Below, one piece after another: positions 9,529-16,928 of a stretch of 37,816 nucleotides of DNA. The notes beneath the pieces were generated by a model. The model did no database searches. It saw nothing but the letters and a program-made list of their open reading frames with translations, and was not told the origin of the DNA. The DNA is from Deltaproteobacteria bacterium (GTDB lineage: Bacteria > Myxococcota_A > UBA796 > SXON01): NCBI GenBank assembly GCA_016875315.1, contig VGRQ01000004.1, positions 1 to 37,816 of the forward strand. The letters are read 5' to 3'. How positions within the stretch are numbered: the first letter of the stretch is position 1; each line of letters starts with the position of its first letter. The position numbers and the translations under genes are program-made.

Positions 9529-10655
9529 CGGATCGTCCCCACGATCCCCGTCCAGGACTGGTTGGTGCAGTCCACGCAGGCACGACCGGCGCCGGTGAAG
9601 GTGGCGGTGAAGGTGGCGGTGAAGGTGCCGTCGCCGGTGAACTCGCCTTCCAGCGTGTAGGCCTCCTCGCAGCTGCCCGCGAGCACGCGCTCCACCGAGA
9701 ACTCGGTGGTGCTGCTCCAGTAGCCGCTCATCGTGCCCGGCTGGGAGCCGGTGCCCACCGAGGTGATGTCGATCGCCGGGTAGCTGTCGAGGATGGACAC
9801 CTGGTCGAAGTCGATCATCACGTAGGTGTAGGCGCAGTCGTACTCGATGGTGGTGTCGAGGTCGTAGGTGCCGTCCACCGAGCACTCGTCGTCGCGACCG
9901 CTGCAGTCGTTGTCGATGCCGTCGTCGCACACTTCCTCGAGGTTCGGCGAGCGGGTGGCGTCGTTGTCGTCGCAGTCGGCGTCGCAGGCGGAAACGCCGT
10001 CGAGGTCGGCATCGGTCTCGTCGAGGGTGGCCGCGTCGCAGTCGTCGTCGATGCCGTTGCAGGCGGTTTCCAGCGCGCCGGGGCTCACCGTGGGCGAGAG
10101 GTCGGCGCAGTCCTCGCACTCGGTGTAGCCGTCGGCGTCGTGGTCGAGGCCGTCGGGGGTCTCGTCGTCGCAGTCGTTGTCGACCGAGTCGCAGCTCACC
10201 TCCGACGCGGTGGGGCTGATCAGCGCGTCGCTGTCGTTGCAGTCGGCGTCGTTCTCCACGAAGCCCTCGCCCAGCTCGCAGGCGCTGCCGGGGTTGTAGG
10301 GGTCGCCGAAACCGTCGCCATCGACATCCGCGAAGTAGGTGCTGCCGCCGCTGCCGTCGACGCTGTCGTCGGCGTCGTCGACGAGGTCGTCGCAGTCGTC
10401 GTCCACCTCGTTGCACACCTCCTGGCCGCCCGGGTTGATGGCCTCGTCGGCGTCGTTGCAGTCGAGCTTCTCGGCGGGGTACGTCGCCACGCAGTCGTCG
10501 TTGTCGCCGTCGAAGTAGCCGTCGCCGTCGCGATCGAAGGGGCCATCCACGTCTTTGCCCTCGGCGCCCTGGAGCACGCCGTCGCAGCGGGCGGTCTCGG
10601 TGACGGACACGTCGTTGGCGCAGCCCATGACGAACAGTAGAGCGAGGTGCCGCAT
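9525..10655 (-). CDS. MopE-like Asp/Cys repeat lipoprotein
   Basis: A 376-residue secreted protein. A short lipoprotein signal (MRHLALLFVMGCAN, Cys12) leads into about five to six repeats with the pattern D-x-D-x-D-G, D-C-x-D and EVCxxxDDDCD across residues 40-255. These are the putative metal-binding motifs common in Myxococcota and in the copper-binding MopE. Such Asp-rich loops likely bind calcium. Residues 256-376 form a separate beta-rich Thr/Ser domain with two Cys (RACVDCTNQSW) near the end. GGAG sits 4 nt before the ATG. The stop overlaps that of the convergent methyltransferase. The role in the envelope is unknown. Confidence 0.85.
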   Translation of the reverse strand: MRHLALLFVMGCANDVSVTETARCDGVLQGAEGKDVDGPFDRDGDGYFDGDNDDCVATYPAEKLDCNDADEAINPGGQEVCNEVDDDCDDLVDDADDSVDGSGGSTYFADVDGDGFGDPYNPGSACELGEGFVENDADCNDSDALISPTASEVSCDSVDNDCDDETPDGLDHDADGYTECEDCADLSPTVSPGALETACNGIDDDCDAATLDETDADLDGVSACDADCDDNDATRSPNLEEVCDDGIDNDCSGRDDECSVDGTYDLDTTIEYDCAYTYVMIDFDQVSILDSYPAIDITSVGTGSQPGTMSGYWSSTTEFSVERVLAGSCEEAYTLEGEFTGDGTFTATFTATFTGAGRACVDCTNQSWTGIVGTIR

Positions 10656-10687
10656 GGAGTCTCCGTGGCTAGGATAGCGTAGCGCAG

Positions 10688-10764
10688 GCCCTTGTAGCTC
10701 AGCTGGACAGAGCCGGGGATTTCTAATCCCCAGGTCGCAGGTTCGATCCCTGCCAAGGGCGCCA
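10688..10764 (+). tRNA. tRNA-Arg (anticodon UCU)
   Basis: A full cloverleaf can be drawn. Acceptor GCCCTTG pairs with CAAGGGC; the D stem is GCTC/GAGC; the anticodon stem GGGGA/TCCCC encloses loop TTTCTAA with anticodon TCT; the T stem GCAGG/CCTGC encloses TTCGATC. The discriminator base is G and the CCA end is encoded. It reads AGA codons, which are rare in this GC-rich genome. The MopE-like gene starts 32 bp away on the other strand and the TPR gene follows 29 bp downstream. Confidence 0.98.
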
Positions 10765-10781
10765 CCTCGCCCGCCGTGGTT

Positions 10782-10787
10782 TAGAAT
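10782..10787 (+). promoter_or_regulatory. -10 element TAGAAT, probable leaderless start
   Basis: TAGAAT ends 6 nt before the ATG of the TPR gene (spacer CGCGGC). There is no Shine-Dalgarno in between. The same 6-nt spacer follows the TATGAT before the Uma2 gene. Confidence 0.55.
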
Positions 10788-10793
10788 CGCGGC

Positions 10794-11417
10794 ATGTGGA
10801 AAGTCGTCGCCGCCGTGGTTGCGCTGCTGGTCCTCGCCTGCGCGGGCGCGCTCGTGCTGGGTGGCTACGGGGGCTTCGAGTACTTCCGGCTGGAGAAGGT
10901 GGAGGCCGAGCAGGAGGCGGTGGCCGCGCGCATCGAGGCCGCCGACGAGGCCGCCGGTGGCCGCCAGGCGGCAGCCTGCGAGCTAGGCGAGGTGGCCTAC
11001 GCGGCCCGCGATTTCGGCCGGGCCATCACCCACCTCGACGAGTGCCTCGAGCAAGCGCCCGGCAACGCTGCCGCCCTGTTGATGCGCGGCAAGAGCTACG
11101 CCCAGCTCGAGCGCTACGAGCGGGCGGAGATCGACATCGCCCTCGCCGCCGAGATCGACGGCACCAGCGTGGAGGCGTGGAGGACCCTCGCGTGGACGCG
11201 CGTGCGCACCGGCGACGACCGGGGCGCGATCGAGGCCATCGACCGCTGGCTGGCGCTGGTGCCCGGGGCGGCCGAGGCCCTGCACATGCGCGCCGACTGC
11301 GCCTACCGCCTGGGCTCGATGCAGGAGGCCCTCCGCGACGCGGCGCGGGCCTGCGATCTGGGCGCCCAGGAGGGTTGCGCGTTGCAGGAACGGATCAGGA
11401 GTGCGGGGCGGAGATGA
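10794..11417 (+). CDS. Membrane-anchored TPR protein
   Basis: A 207-residue protein with one N-terminal transmembrane helix (residues 4-28) and then tetratricopeptide repeats. A short coiled segment rich in Glu and Ala (35-55) links the helix to at least four TPR units between about 58 and 200; examples are GEVAYAARDFGRAITHLDEC, MRGKSYAQLERYERAEIDI and MRADCAYRLGSMQEALRDA. The C-terminal unit is Sel1-like (ACDLGAQEGCAL). TPRs bind other proteins, so it is probably a scaffold at the inner membrane. No partner is evident. It probably starts from a leaderless promoter 29 bp after the tRNA. Confidence 0.85.
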   Translation: MWKVVAAVVALLVLACAGALVLGGYGGFEYFRLEKVEAEQEAVAARIEAADEAAGGRQAAACELGEVAYAARDFGRAITHLDECLEQAPGNAAALLMRGKSYAQLERYERAEIDIALAAEIDGTSVEAWRTLAWTRVRTGDDRGAIEAIDRWLALVPGAAEALHMRADCAYRLGSMQEALRDAARACDLGAQEGCALQERIRSAGRR

Positions 11418-11427
11418 CGGACCGCCC

Positions 11428-11481
11428 GTGCGACGCGGCCTAGTCCTGCTGGTGGCCTGCGCCGACGCTCGACCGGGGTCC
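11428..11481 (+). pseudogene. Orphan lipoprotein signal peptide (possible gene remnant)
   Basis: From the GTG at 11428 the reading is MRRGLVLLVACADARPG, a textbook lipoprotein signal with Cys11. After 18 codons the frame runs into the inverted-repeat element at 11482 and codes for unremarkable low-information sequence until a stop at 11805. This looks like the start of a lipoprotein gene whose body was lost or replaced by the element, but a 125-residue intact protein cannot be excluded. Confidence 0.35.
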
Positions 11482-11716
11482 GCGTCGGCAGCGGTCGCTG
11501 CTCGAATGCACAGCGTCGTGAGCAGTCGCTGCTTGAGTGCACACCGCGCGGCGGTCGCCTTCCCAGAGGCGCGCACCGGGTACGGGCGAATCTGCGTTTT
11601 CGCCAAGGCGAAGGAAGCGCGCCCCCCGGGGAAAGCGGCCGCGAGGCCTCTGCGTGTGCACTCAAGTGTTATCCGCTTACGACGATGTGCACTCAAGTGT
11701 CATCCGCTTACGACGA
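11482..11716. repeat. 235-bp inverted-repeat element made of 31-bp tandem units
   Basis: The right arm holds two 31-bp units in tandem (11655-11685 and 11686-11716), identical except for one T/C change. The left arm (11482-11512 and 11513-11543) holds two diverged copies in the opposite orientation, all ending in the conserved 12-mer CTTGAGTGCACA or its close variant CTCGAATGCACA. The 111 bp between the arms are also partly self-complementary and contain a TTCGCC-AA-GGCGAA hairpin (11599-11612). The whole can fold into one long stem. It has no open reading frame of its own. A MITE-like or REP-like element is the best guess. Confidence 0.75.
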
Positions 11717-11934
11717 CCCCCCGGGGGCCGTCGGCGGCTCCCCCTTCGATGGCGCGGTCTGACTCCACCGCCGTGCTGTGCGGGCCAGGATCCAGCACCA
11801 GGTGACCCTGTCCCGAGCTGCGGCCCGCTCCACGCCACCGTGTCCCATCGCGACGGCATCGCGAGTGCAACCACGGTGAGGATCGCGAACAGCCCGAGGA
11901 TCGCGCCCAGCCCGGTCAAGAGTCGCCGTTTCAT
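11677..11934 (-). pseudogene. Orphan membrane leader, possibly truncated SRPBCC protein
   Basis: From the ATG at 11934 the protein starts MKRRLLTGLGAILGLFAILT and continues to ALAMPSRWDTVAW, a basic n-region plus one hydrophobic helix, as in membrane-anchored SRPBCC proteins that often begin with such a helix and a Pro-Ser turn. After about residue 36 the sequence becomes Gly/Pro/Arg-rich without family features and runs into the inverted-repeat element, ending at 11677. I read it as a truncated gene. An intact 85-residue protein is the alternative. It is divergent from the isoamylase gene (40 bp). Confidence 0.35.
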
Positions 11935-11960
11935 GGCTGCCCCCTGCCCGCCCGAGAGGC

Positions 11961-11966
11961 TAGGCT
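11961..11966 (+). promoter_or_regulatory. -10 element TAGGCT
   Basis: TAGGCT ends 8 nt before the ATG of the GH13 isoamylase gene, with no Shine-Dalgarno between. It fits the leaderless pattern seen at other genes here, but the hexamer is a weak match by itself. Confidence 0.35.
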
Positions 11967-11974
11967 GCCGCCCG

Positions 11975-14380
11975 ATGTGGTTTGCCCTCCTCCTCGCCTG
12001 CACCGGCTGCACCCCCACCGACGACTACACCCGGCTCTACCACACCGAGTCGGTGGCGCCGTCGCTCAGCGCCGACGCGGTGGCGGCGCTTGAGCACATG
12101 GGGCCCACCATCATCGACCGCGGCGTCAACTTCGCGGCCTACACCCAGGCCGCCGAGCGCGTGGAGCTGTTGCTGTTCGACGACCCCGACGCCGCCGAGC
12201 CGATCCAGCGTTTCGAGATGGACCGCTTCGGCGACGTGTGGAACCTCTACGTGGAAGGCGTGGGCGAGGGACAACTCTACGGGCTGGTGGCCTGGGGGCC
12301 GAACTGGAGCTTCAGCGACGACTGGTACTGCGGCGGCCAGGACGGTTTCGTGTCGGATGTCGATAGCCAGGGCAACCGCTTCAACCCCAACAAGTTGCTC
12401 ACCGACCCCTGGGGCCGGGCGCTCACCCGCGACCACGACTGGGGCGCGGGCTCCGCCGGGAGCGGCGAGTCGCGACGCAACCAGTGTACCTGGGGCGCGG
12501 CGGCGAAGTCGATCGTGGTGGAGAGTGACTACGCCTGGAGCGACAACGAGGCGTCCTGGCGAGCCGGTCGCGCCGACAACACCCTCGACCACCACGACTG
12601 GACCGACCTCATCCTCTACGAGGTACACCCCAAGGGCTTCACCGCCAACGGGGTCACCGGCGTGGATCACCCCGGCACCTACCGGGGTATCGCCGAGCAC
12701 GCGGGCTACCTCGCCGACCTCGGGGTCACCGCCGTGGAGCTGCTCCCGGTACACGAGAAGCCGGCCGACGGGGGCTACTGGGGCTACAACAACATCAGCT
12801 TCTTCGCCCCGGAGCTCACCTACTCGGCCGACTACGAGTACGGGGCCGTGTACGCCGCCGTGCTCGACGAGTTCAAGTTCATGGTCGACGCGCTCCACCA
12901 GGAGGGCATCGAGGTGGTGGTCGACGTGGTGTACAACCACACCGGCGAGGGCGGCCTCTGGCGCGACAAGGTGTACACCGACGACTTCCTCACCGACGAG
13001 GAGGCGATGGTCGACGCCTACAACCTCGACACCACCGAGGCCGCCACCATCTACAACATGCGCGGGCTCGACAACAACGCCTACTACGCCCTGTCGGAAG
13101 ACAAGACCGGCTACTGGAACAACACCGGCGTGGGCAACCAGACCCGCCCCAACTACACCCCCGTGCGCCGCCTCATCATGGACAGCCTGCACTTCATGGT
13201 GGAGGAGCTGCACGTCGACGGCTTCCGTTTCGACCTCGCCGGCATCCTCGGCGAGAAAGACGGCGACTACAACAACTGGGACGACCCGGCGAACACGGTG
13301 CTGCAAGAGATCGTCGACGACGAGGTGCTGCTCGCGCACAACACCCGGATCATCGCCGAGCCCTGGACGGCGGGCGGCTACTACAGCTCCATCGGCGCCT
13401 TCCCGGCTTCGACGGTCGACAGCGCCGTGGGCTGGGGGGAATGGAACGCGAGCTTCCGCGACTGGTGGCGCGACATCGTCAACAACGACGACTGGACGCT
13501 CAACAGCGCCGAGAACAGCATCGACGGCGGCGGGGTGATCACCGGATCCGAGCTGCGCTATGGCTGGAACCGGCGCCCGTACCACAGCACCAACTTCGTC
13601 ACCTGTCACGACGGCTTCACCATGTACGACCTGTTGTCGTACGACGAGAAGCAAAACTTCTGCGGCCCGCTCAACCCCACCTGTTGCGACGATCCCACGT
13701 CGAGCTGGTGCGAGACCGACAGCGGCGAGAGCAACAATCGTTCGCGCGACTGGGGGCAGGACGCCGAGGAGTTCAAGCGCCAGTTGATGCGCAACTTCTA
13801 CGTGGCGATGATGGTTTCGCAGGGCACGCCGATGCTCTACGGCGGCGACGAGTGGCTGCGCACGCAGTATGGCAACAACAACGCCTACAGTACCGCTGCC
13901 GACAACGAGTGGAACTGGTTCCGCTGGGGCGAGTGGCAGAGCCACGACGAGCGCTGGCGCATGATGGACTTCGTGTCGAAGATGACGCGCTTCCGCCTCG
14001 ATCGTACCTATGCCTTCTCCCCCAGCGAGTACGGCGGCGCCATGCCCCTGGCCTGGAAGAACGCGACCAACGACGGCGATCCGGACTGGGGTGGGCGTCA
14101 CCTGATGGTACACTGGCACGACGATGGCTCGGTCGGAAAGCCCGAGCTCCTGATGTTACTCAACATGGAACGCGGGGATGTCAGCTACACGCTCCCCGAG
14201 GGACGCGCCTGGGCCCGGGTGATCGACACCCAGCAATACTTCGACACTGACGAGTACGTGGCCACCGAGGGCCTCGACAGCCGCGCCAGCGCCAACTACT
14301 TCAACCCGGCCACGGCGATCACCGGCGGCAGCTACACCGTGCCCTCCACCAGCATCGTGATCCTCGAGGAAGCCGAATGA
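11975..14380 (+). CDS. GH13 isoamylase/glycogen-debranching-type lipoprotein
   Basis: An 801-residue lipoprotein predicted to hydrolyse alpha-1,6 branches of glycogen or starch. A very short signal (MWFALLLAC, Cys9, with Cys12 as alternative) precedes a CBM48-like N-terminal domain (about 40-190). The GH13 barrel starts at LILYEVHPKGFT. Visible motifs are VVVDVVYNHTGEG, GFRFDLAGILG (nucleophile Asp420), RIIAEPWTAGGYY (acid/base Glu462) and VTCHDGF (transition-state Asp546). The LDNNAYYAL segment and DGFTMYDLLSYDEKQN are typical of isoamylase and GlgX types. It is longer than TreX/GlgX mainly at the N-terminus. Its stop overlaps the start of the beta-barrel gene as ATGA, so they are translationally coupled. 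The lipid anchor suggests action at the cell surface or in the periplasm. Confidence 0.88.
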   Translation: MWFALLLACTGCTPTDDYTRLYHTESVAPSLSADAVAALEHMGPTIIDRGVNFAAYTQAAERVELLLFDDPDAAEPIQRFEMDRFGDVWNLYVEGVGEGQLYGLVAWGPNWSFSDDWYCGGQDGFVSDVDSQGNRFNPNKLLTDPWGRALTRDHDWGAGSAGSGESRRNQCTWGAAAKSIVVESDYAWSDNEASWRAGRADNTLDHHDWTDLILYEVHPKGFTANGVTGVDHPGTYRGIAEHAGYLADLGVTAVELLPVHEKPADGGYWGYNNISFFAPELTYSADYEYGAVYAAVLDEFKFMVDALHQEGIEVVVDVVYNHTGEGGLWRDKVYTDDFLTDEEAMVDAYNLDTTEAATIYNMRGLDNNAYYALSEDKTGYWNNTGVGNQTRPNYTPVRRLIMDSLHFMVEELHVDGFRFDLAGILGEKDGDYNNWDDPANTVLQEIVDDEVLLAHNTRIIAEPWTAGGYYSSIGAFPASTVDSAVGWGEWNASFRDWWRDIVNNDDWTLNSAENSIDGGGVITGSELRYGWNRRPYHSTNFVTCHDGFTMYDLLSYDEKQNFCGPLNPTCCDDPTSSWCETDSGESNNRSRDWGQDAEEFKRQLMRNFYVAMMVSQGTPMLYGGDEWLRTQYGNNNAYSTAADNEWNWFRWGEWQSHDERWRMMDFVSKMTRFRLDRTYAFSPSEYGGAMPLAWKNATNDGDPDWGGRHLMVHWHDDGSVGKPELLMLLNMERGDVSYTLPEGRAWARVIDTQQYFDTDEYVATEGLDSRASANYFNPATAITGGSYTVPSTSIVILEEAE

Positions 14381-15816
14381 TCCTGCTGGCGAGCGCGGCG
14401 CTGGCCGCCGACGTGGGTGGCTACCTGCGGGTGATGACCCGCCCGGACTTCGAGGGCGGCGACGGGCGCCTCGGCTACTGGAACCTCTACGGGCGCCTGC
14501 TCAACGAGGGGCCCTACGCGGCGCTGGAGCTGCGCCAGTCGGTGCTCGACCCGGTGCCCGGGAGCACCCAGCCCTGGACCGATCTCCACGCGAAGATCGA
14601 GGGCGGCACCGTCCAGAACGCCGACAGCGGGGGCGGCTCGCTGGCCTACCTTCGCCTGTCGCAGCTCTACGTGCAGGCCGGCAACGTGGGCCTGCGCGAC
14701 ACCACCTGGCGCCTCGGCACGCTGGAGTCGAACTTCGGCGACCTCGGCCTCTACGACATGCGGCCGGCGCAGGTGCTCTTCGACACGGTGGGCGCCCAGG
14801 CCCGCTACCAGACGCGCGCGCTGGAGCTCACCGCCGGCGCGGGCGACGCCGGCTTCAACCTCAAGGGCAGCGAGTACAACACCGTGCTCTCGGCCGGGGC
14901 CACGGCCCGGGTGAACATCGCGGGCAAGCTCGAGCTCGGCGTGGGCGGGCAGGGCTACTACGAGCCCGAGGTGGTGGGCAATCGTTACGCGCCCCACGAC
15001 ACGCCGGGTGTCAGCTACGAGGACTACCTCCGGGGCGAGGTGGTGCAGGCCTACCTCGACGAGAACCCGGGGCAGCTGGCCGACTTCCCCTCGCCGGCCG
15101 CCACCGACGCTTCCTCGTGGAAGATGGTGGGCTACCTTGGCTTCGGCAAGCTCGGTCCCCTGCGGTGGAACAGCCTCTACGCCAGCTACGCCCAGCTCCA
15201 CCCGGACAACTTCACCAGCGAGACGGTCGACGGCGAGACGGTCGACATCTACATCACCTCGCTCACCGACGAGCGCACGGCGCTCCTGGTGGGCGACGAG
15301 ATGCAGTGGCAGCTCGTCCCCGGGCGCTACGACGTGGTGCTCGCCGGGCTGTACGGCGTCCACCAGGACGGCGACAACGACCTCGCCCCCTCCGACCACG
15401 ACCGCACCTACATGTCGGCCGTGCTCCGCAACCAGGTGTACCTCTCGCCGGTGGTGCACCTCCTCGTGGAGGGCAGCGTGGCACAGGAGGTGTCGCACAA
15501 CGGCAACGCCTACCGCAACCACGTCGATAGCCTCTTCGAGAACACCGGGGGCAAGGCCGACAGCGAGGGCCTGGAGTACGGCGACAGCGACACTCGCTTC
15601 ACCTGGCAGGCCAAGGGCGGCGTGGTGCTCAACCCGCTCGGTCCGGGCATCTACACCCGTCCCTCGCTTCGATTGTTGTACGGGCTCCAGTACAGCACCC
15701 AGAACAACGCCTTCGGCAACAGCTTCGTCGAGTCGCTCGACGAGTACAACGACTTCGGCAACGTGGAGCGGCACTACCACAGCGTGCTGGCCCTGGAGAC
15801 GGAAGCATGGTTCTAG
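14377..15816 (+). CDS. Outer-membrane beta-barrel protein
   Basis: A 479-residue exported protein. A short leader (MILLASAALAADVGG) is cleaved probably after ALA. The rest consists of alternating polar/hydrophobic strands with aromatic girdle residues (YLRVMTRPDF, YWNLYGRLLNEGPYAALEL, WRLGTLESNFG, YTRPSLRLLYGLQYSTQ) and ends in ALETEAWF; a terminal Phe is the usual signal for the BAM machinery. The strand number looks like 16-18, as in porins, but I cannot assign a family. Coupling to the isoamylase gene (ATGA overlap) and 10-nt overlap with the next lipoprotein suggest it passes or binds maltodextrins. That role is inference. Confidence 0.75.
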   Translation: MILLASAALAADVGGYLRVMTRPDFEGGDGRLGYWNLYGRLLNEGPYAALELRQSVLDPVPGSTQPWTDLHAKIEGGTVQNADSGGGSLAYLRLSQLYVQAGNVGLRDTTWRLGTLESNFGDLGLYDMRPAQVLFDTVGAQARYQTRALELTAGAGDAGFNLKGSEYNTVLSAGATARVNIAGKLELGVGGQGYYEPEVVGNRYAPHDTPGVSYEDYLRGEVVQAYLDENPGQLADFPSPAATDASSWKMVGYLGFGKLGPLRWNSLYASYAQLHPDNFTSETVDGETVDIYITSLTDERTALLVGDEMQWQLVPGRYDVVLAGLYGVHQDGDNDLAPSDHDRTYMSAVLRNQVYLSPVVHLLVEGSVAQEVSHNGNAYRNHVDSLFENTGGKADSEGLEYGDSDTRFTWQAKGGVVLNPLGPGIYTRPSLRLLYGLQYSTQNNAFGNSFVESLDEYNDFGNVERHYHSVLALETEAWF

Positions 15817-16319
15817 GGCTATTGTTCGCGTGTATCAAGCCGACTCCGACGGCCACCGCCGAGGCGGTGCCGGTGGCGGTGGCCACCTTGATGCTCCCGG
15901 TGTCGGGCGAGGCGAGCGCGGCGCCGCCGGACTTCGAGATGGGCCTCGCCCCGGTGCTCAACGCTCACGGCACCATCCCCACCTTCAGCACCAGCGCCGT
16001 GGAAGCGGGGCGCCTCGCCGCCCGGGGCGACACCGCCCAGCGCATGGCGGTGCTTCGCGAGGTGTACCCGGGCGCCATCCTCCTGGTGGAGACGGAGCCC
16101 AGCTACTACTCCGAGATGAACGGGCAGTACCGCTGGACCGTGGGGGTGACGCTCACGATCACCGAGGGCAACGCGCCGCCGGTCGCGGCCGAGTTCGACG
16201 TGCCGGTCTTCCTCGCCTACCACCACGAGCGCGAGGCCGAGGCGGTGGCCGCCGCGACGCCGGTAGTGTCGCGACGCGTGGGACAGTTGCTCGACACGTG
16301 GATCGCCGGGCGAGAGTAA
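15807..16319 (+). CDS. Small lipoprotein of the glucan operon
   Basis: A 170-residue protein with an unusually short lipoprotein signal (MVLGLLFACIKP, Cys9), a Thr/Ala/Pro-rich linker and a compact domain with AVLREVYPGAILLVETEPSY, QYRWTVGVTLTI and a final helix SRRVGQLLDTWIAG. No family recognised. The start overlaps the beta-barrel gene by 10 nt, so it is probably made with it and may be its outer-membrane partner. The stop abuts the convergent Uma2 gene with no gap. Confidence 0.65.
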   Translation: MVLGLLFACIKPTPTATAEAVPVAVATLMLPVSGEASAAPPDFEMGLAPVLNAHGTIPTFSTSAVEAGRLAARGDTAQRMAVLREVYPGAILLVETEPSYYSEMNGQYRWTVGVTLTITEGNAPPVAAEFDVPVFLAYHHEREAEAVAAATPVVSRRVGQLLDTWIAGRE

Positions 16320-16883
16320 CTACACCCGGCCAAACAACCGCGTGATGTCGATCTCCACCGCGTGGAACGGCGGTAGCGGGGCCAGCTCGCCGTCGCCGGC
16401 CGCGCCCTGGGCCACCCAGAGACCGTCGCGATTGACGAAGGACTCCACGACGCGCGCCTCCGGATCGGCGGCCCAGAACCAGCCCACGCCGTGCTGGGCG
16501 TAGAGTGGGCGCTTGCGGAGCACGTCGTGACTCGCGGTGGAGGCCGAGCGAATCTCGCACACCCAGTCGGGCACGAGGTCGACCGGGCGGTCTTCGGGCA
16601 ACTGCCGCATGCGTTCCCGCCGCCAGCCCACCACGTCCGGCCGGACCGTGTCGTGCATTGAGAAGCGGACGTCGGTATCGACGAGGATCCACCAGCCACC
16701 GGGCTCGTCGTCCTGGTCGAACGGGCCGCCCACGTAGCGACCGAAGGCGGCCTGCACCCGCTGGTGGCGCGGCCGGGGGCTGGCGTGTTCGTAGAGCACG
16801 CCGGCGATCACCTCCGCCCGCGCGTCGGGCGGCAACCGGAGGATGTCGTCGTAGGTGGCGAGCTTGCGAGGGGGCTGGGCCAC
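16320..16883 (-). CDS. Uma2 family (DUF820) PD-(D/E)XK nuclease-fold protein
   Basis: A 187-residue cytoplasmic protein of the Uma2/DUF820 family, a restriction-endonuclease-like fold of unknown biological role. Visible family blocks are the N-terminal TYDDILRLPPDARAEVIAGVLY, the core VRPDVVGWRRER (with the PD motif Asp), VPDWVCEIRSASTASHDVLRKR and GWFWAADPEARVVE. The usual E-V-L-S-P/ExK region reads CEIRSASTA with a downstream Lys, still compatible with an active site. Such genes are often scattered singly in genomes. It starts at the GTG at 16883 with an excellent -10 six nt upstream, divergent from the cytoplasmic amylase. Confidence 0.85.
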   Translation of the reverse strand: MAQPPRKLATYDDILRLPPDARAEVIAGVLYEHASPRPRHQRVQAAFGRYVGGPFDQDDEPGGWWILVDTDVRFSMHDTVRPDVVGWRRERMRQLPEDRPVDLVPDWVCEIRSASTASHDVLRKRPLYAQHGVGWFWAADPEARVVESFVNRDGLWVAQGAAGDGELAPLPPFHAVEIDITRLFGRV

Positions 16884-16889
16884 GCCGCG

Positions 16890-16919
16890 ATCATACCCGC
16901 CACGCTCGCCGCGCTACAA
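16890..16919 (-). promoter_or_regulatory. Promoter of the Uma2 gene (leaderless)
   Basis: On the minus strand TTGTAG (16914-16919), an 18-nt spacer and TATGAT (16890-16895) form a good sigma-70-type promoter. TATGAT ends 6 nt before the GTG, so transcription should begin at or next to the start codon. Confidence 0.6.
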
Positions 16920-16928
16920 GGCAAGCCC

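Noticed and set aside
9600-10560. Direct DNA repeats in the MopE-like gene as a mobile or satellite element
   Set aside because: They are explained by Asp/Cys protein repeats with GAC/GAT-rich codons.
10688-10764. tRNA-Arg as an integration site of a genomic island
   Set aside because: No integrase, transposase or repeated tRNA 3' end was seen in the window.
11482-11716. CRISPR array
   Set aside because: The 31-bp units adjoin with no spacers, there are only two per arm in opposite orientation, and no cas genes are present.
11960-14119. Long minus-strand open frame of about 720 codons opposite the isoamylase
   Set aside because: A GC-rich antisense shadow: Val/Ala/Gly/His-rich, no motifs, and the plus-strand frame has full GH13 catalytic motifs. 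The same holds for the other long antisense frames, for example at 14332-15780, 16914-18164 and 22466-24688.
16320-16883. Uma2 gene as part of a defence island
   Set aside because: Uma2 genes are commonly solitary, and no restriction, abortive-infection or nuclease partners adjoin it.
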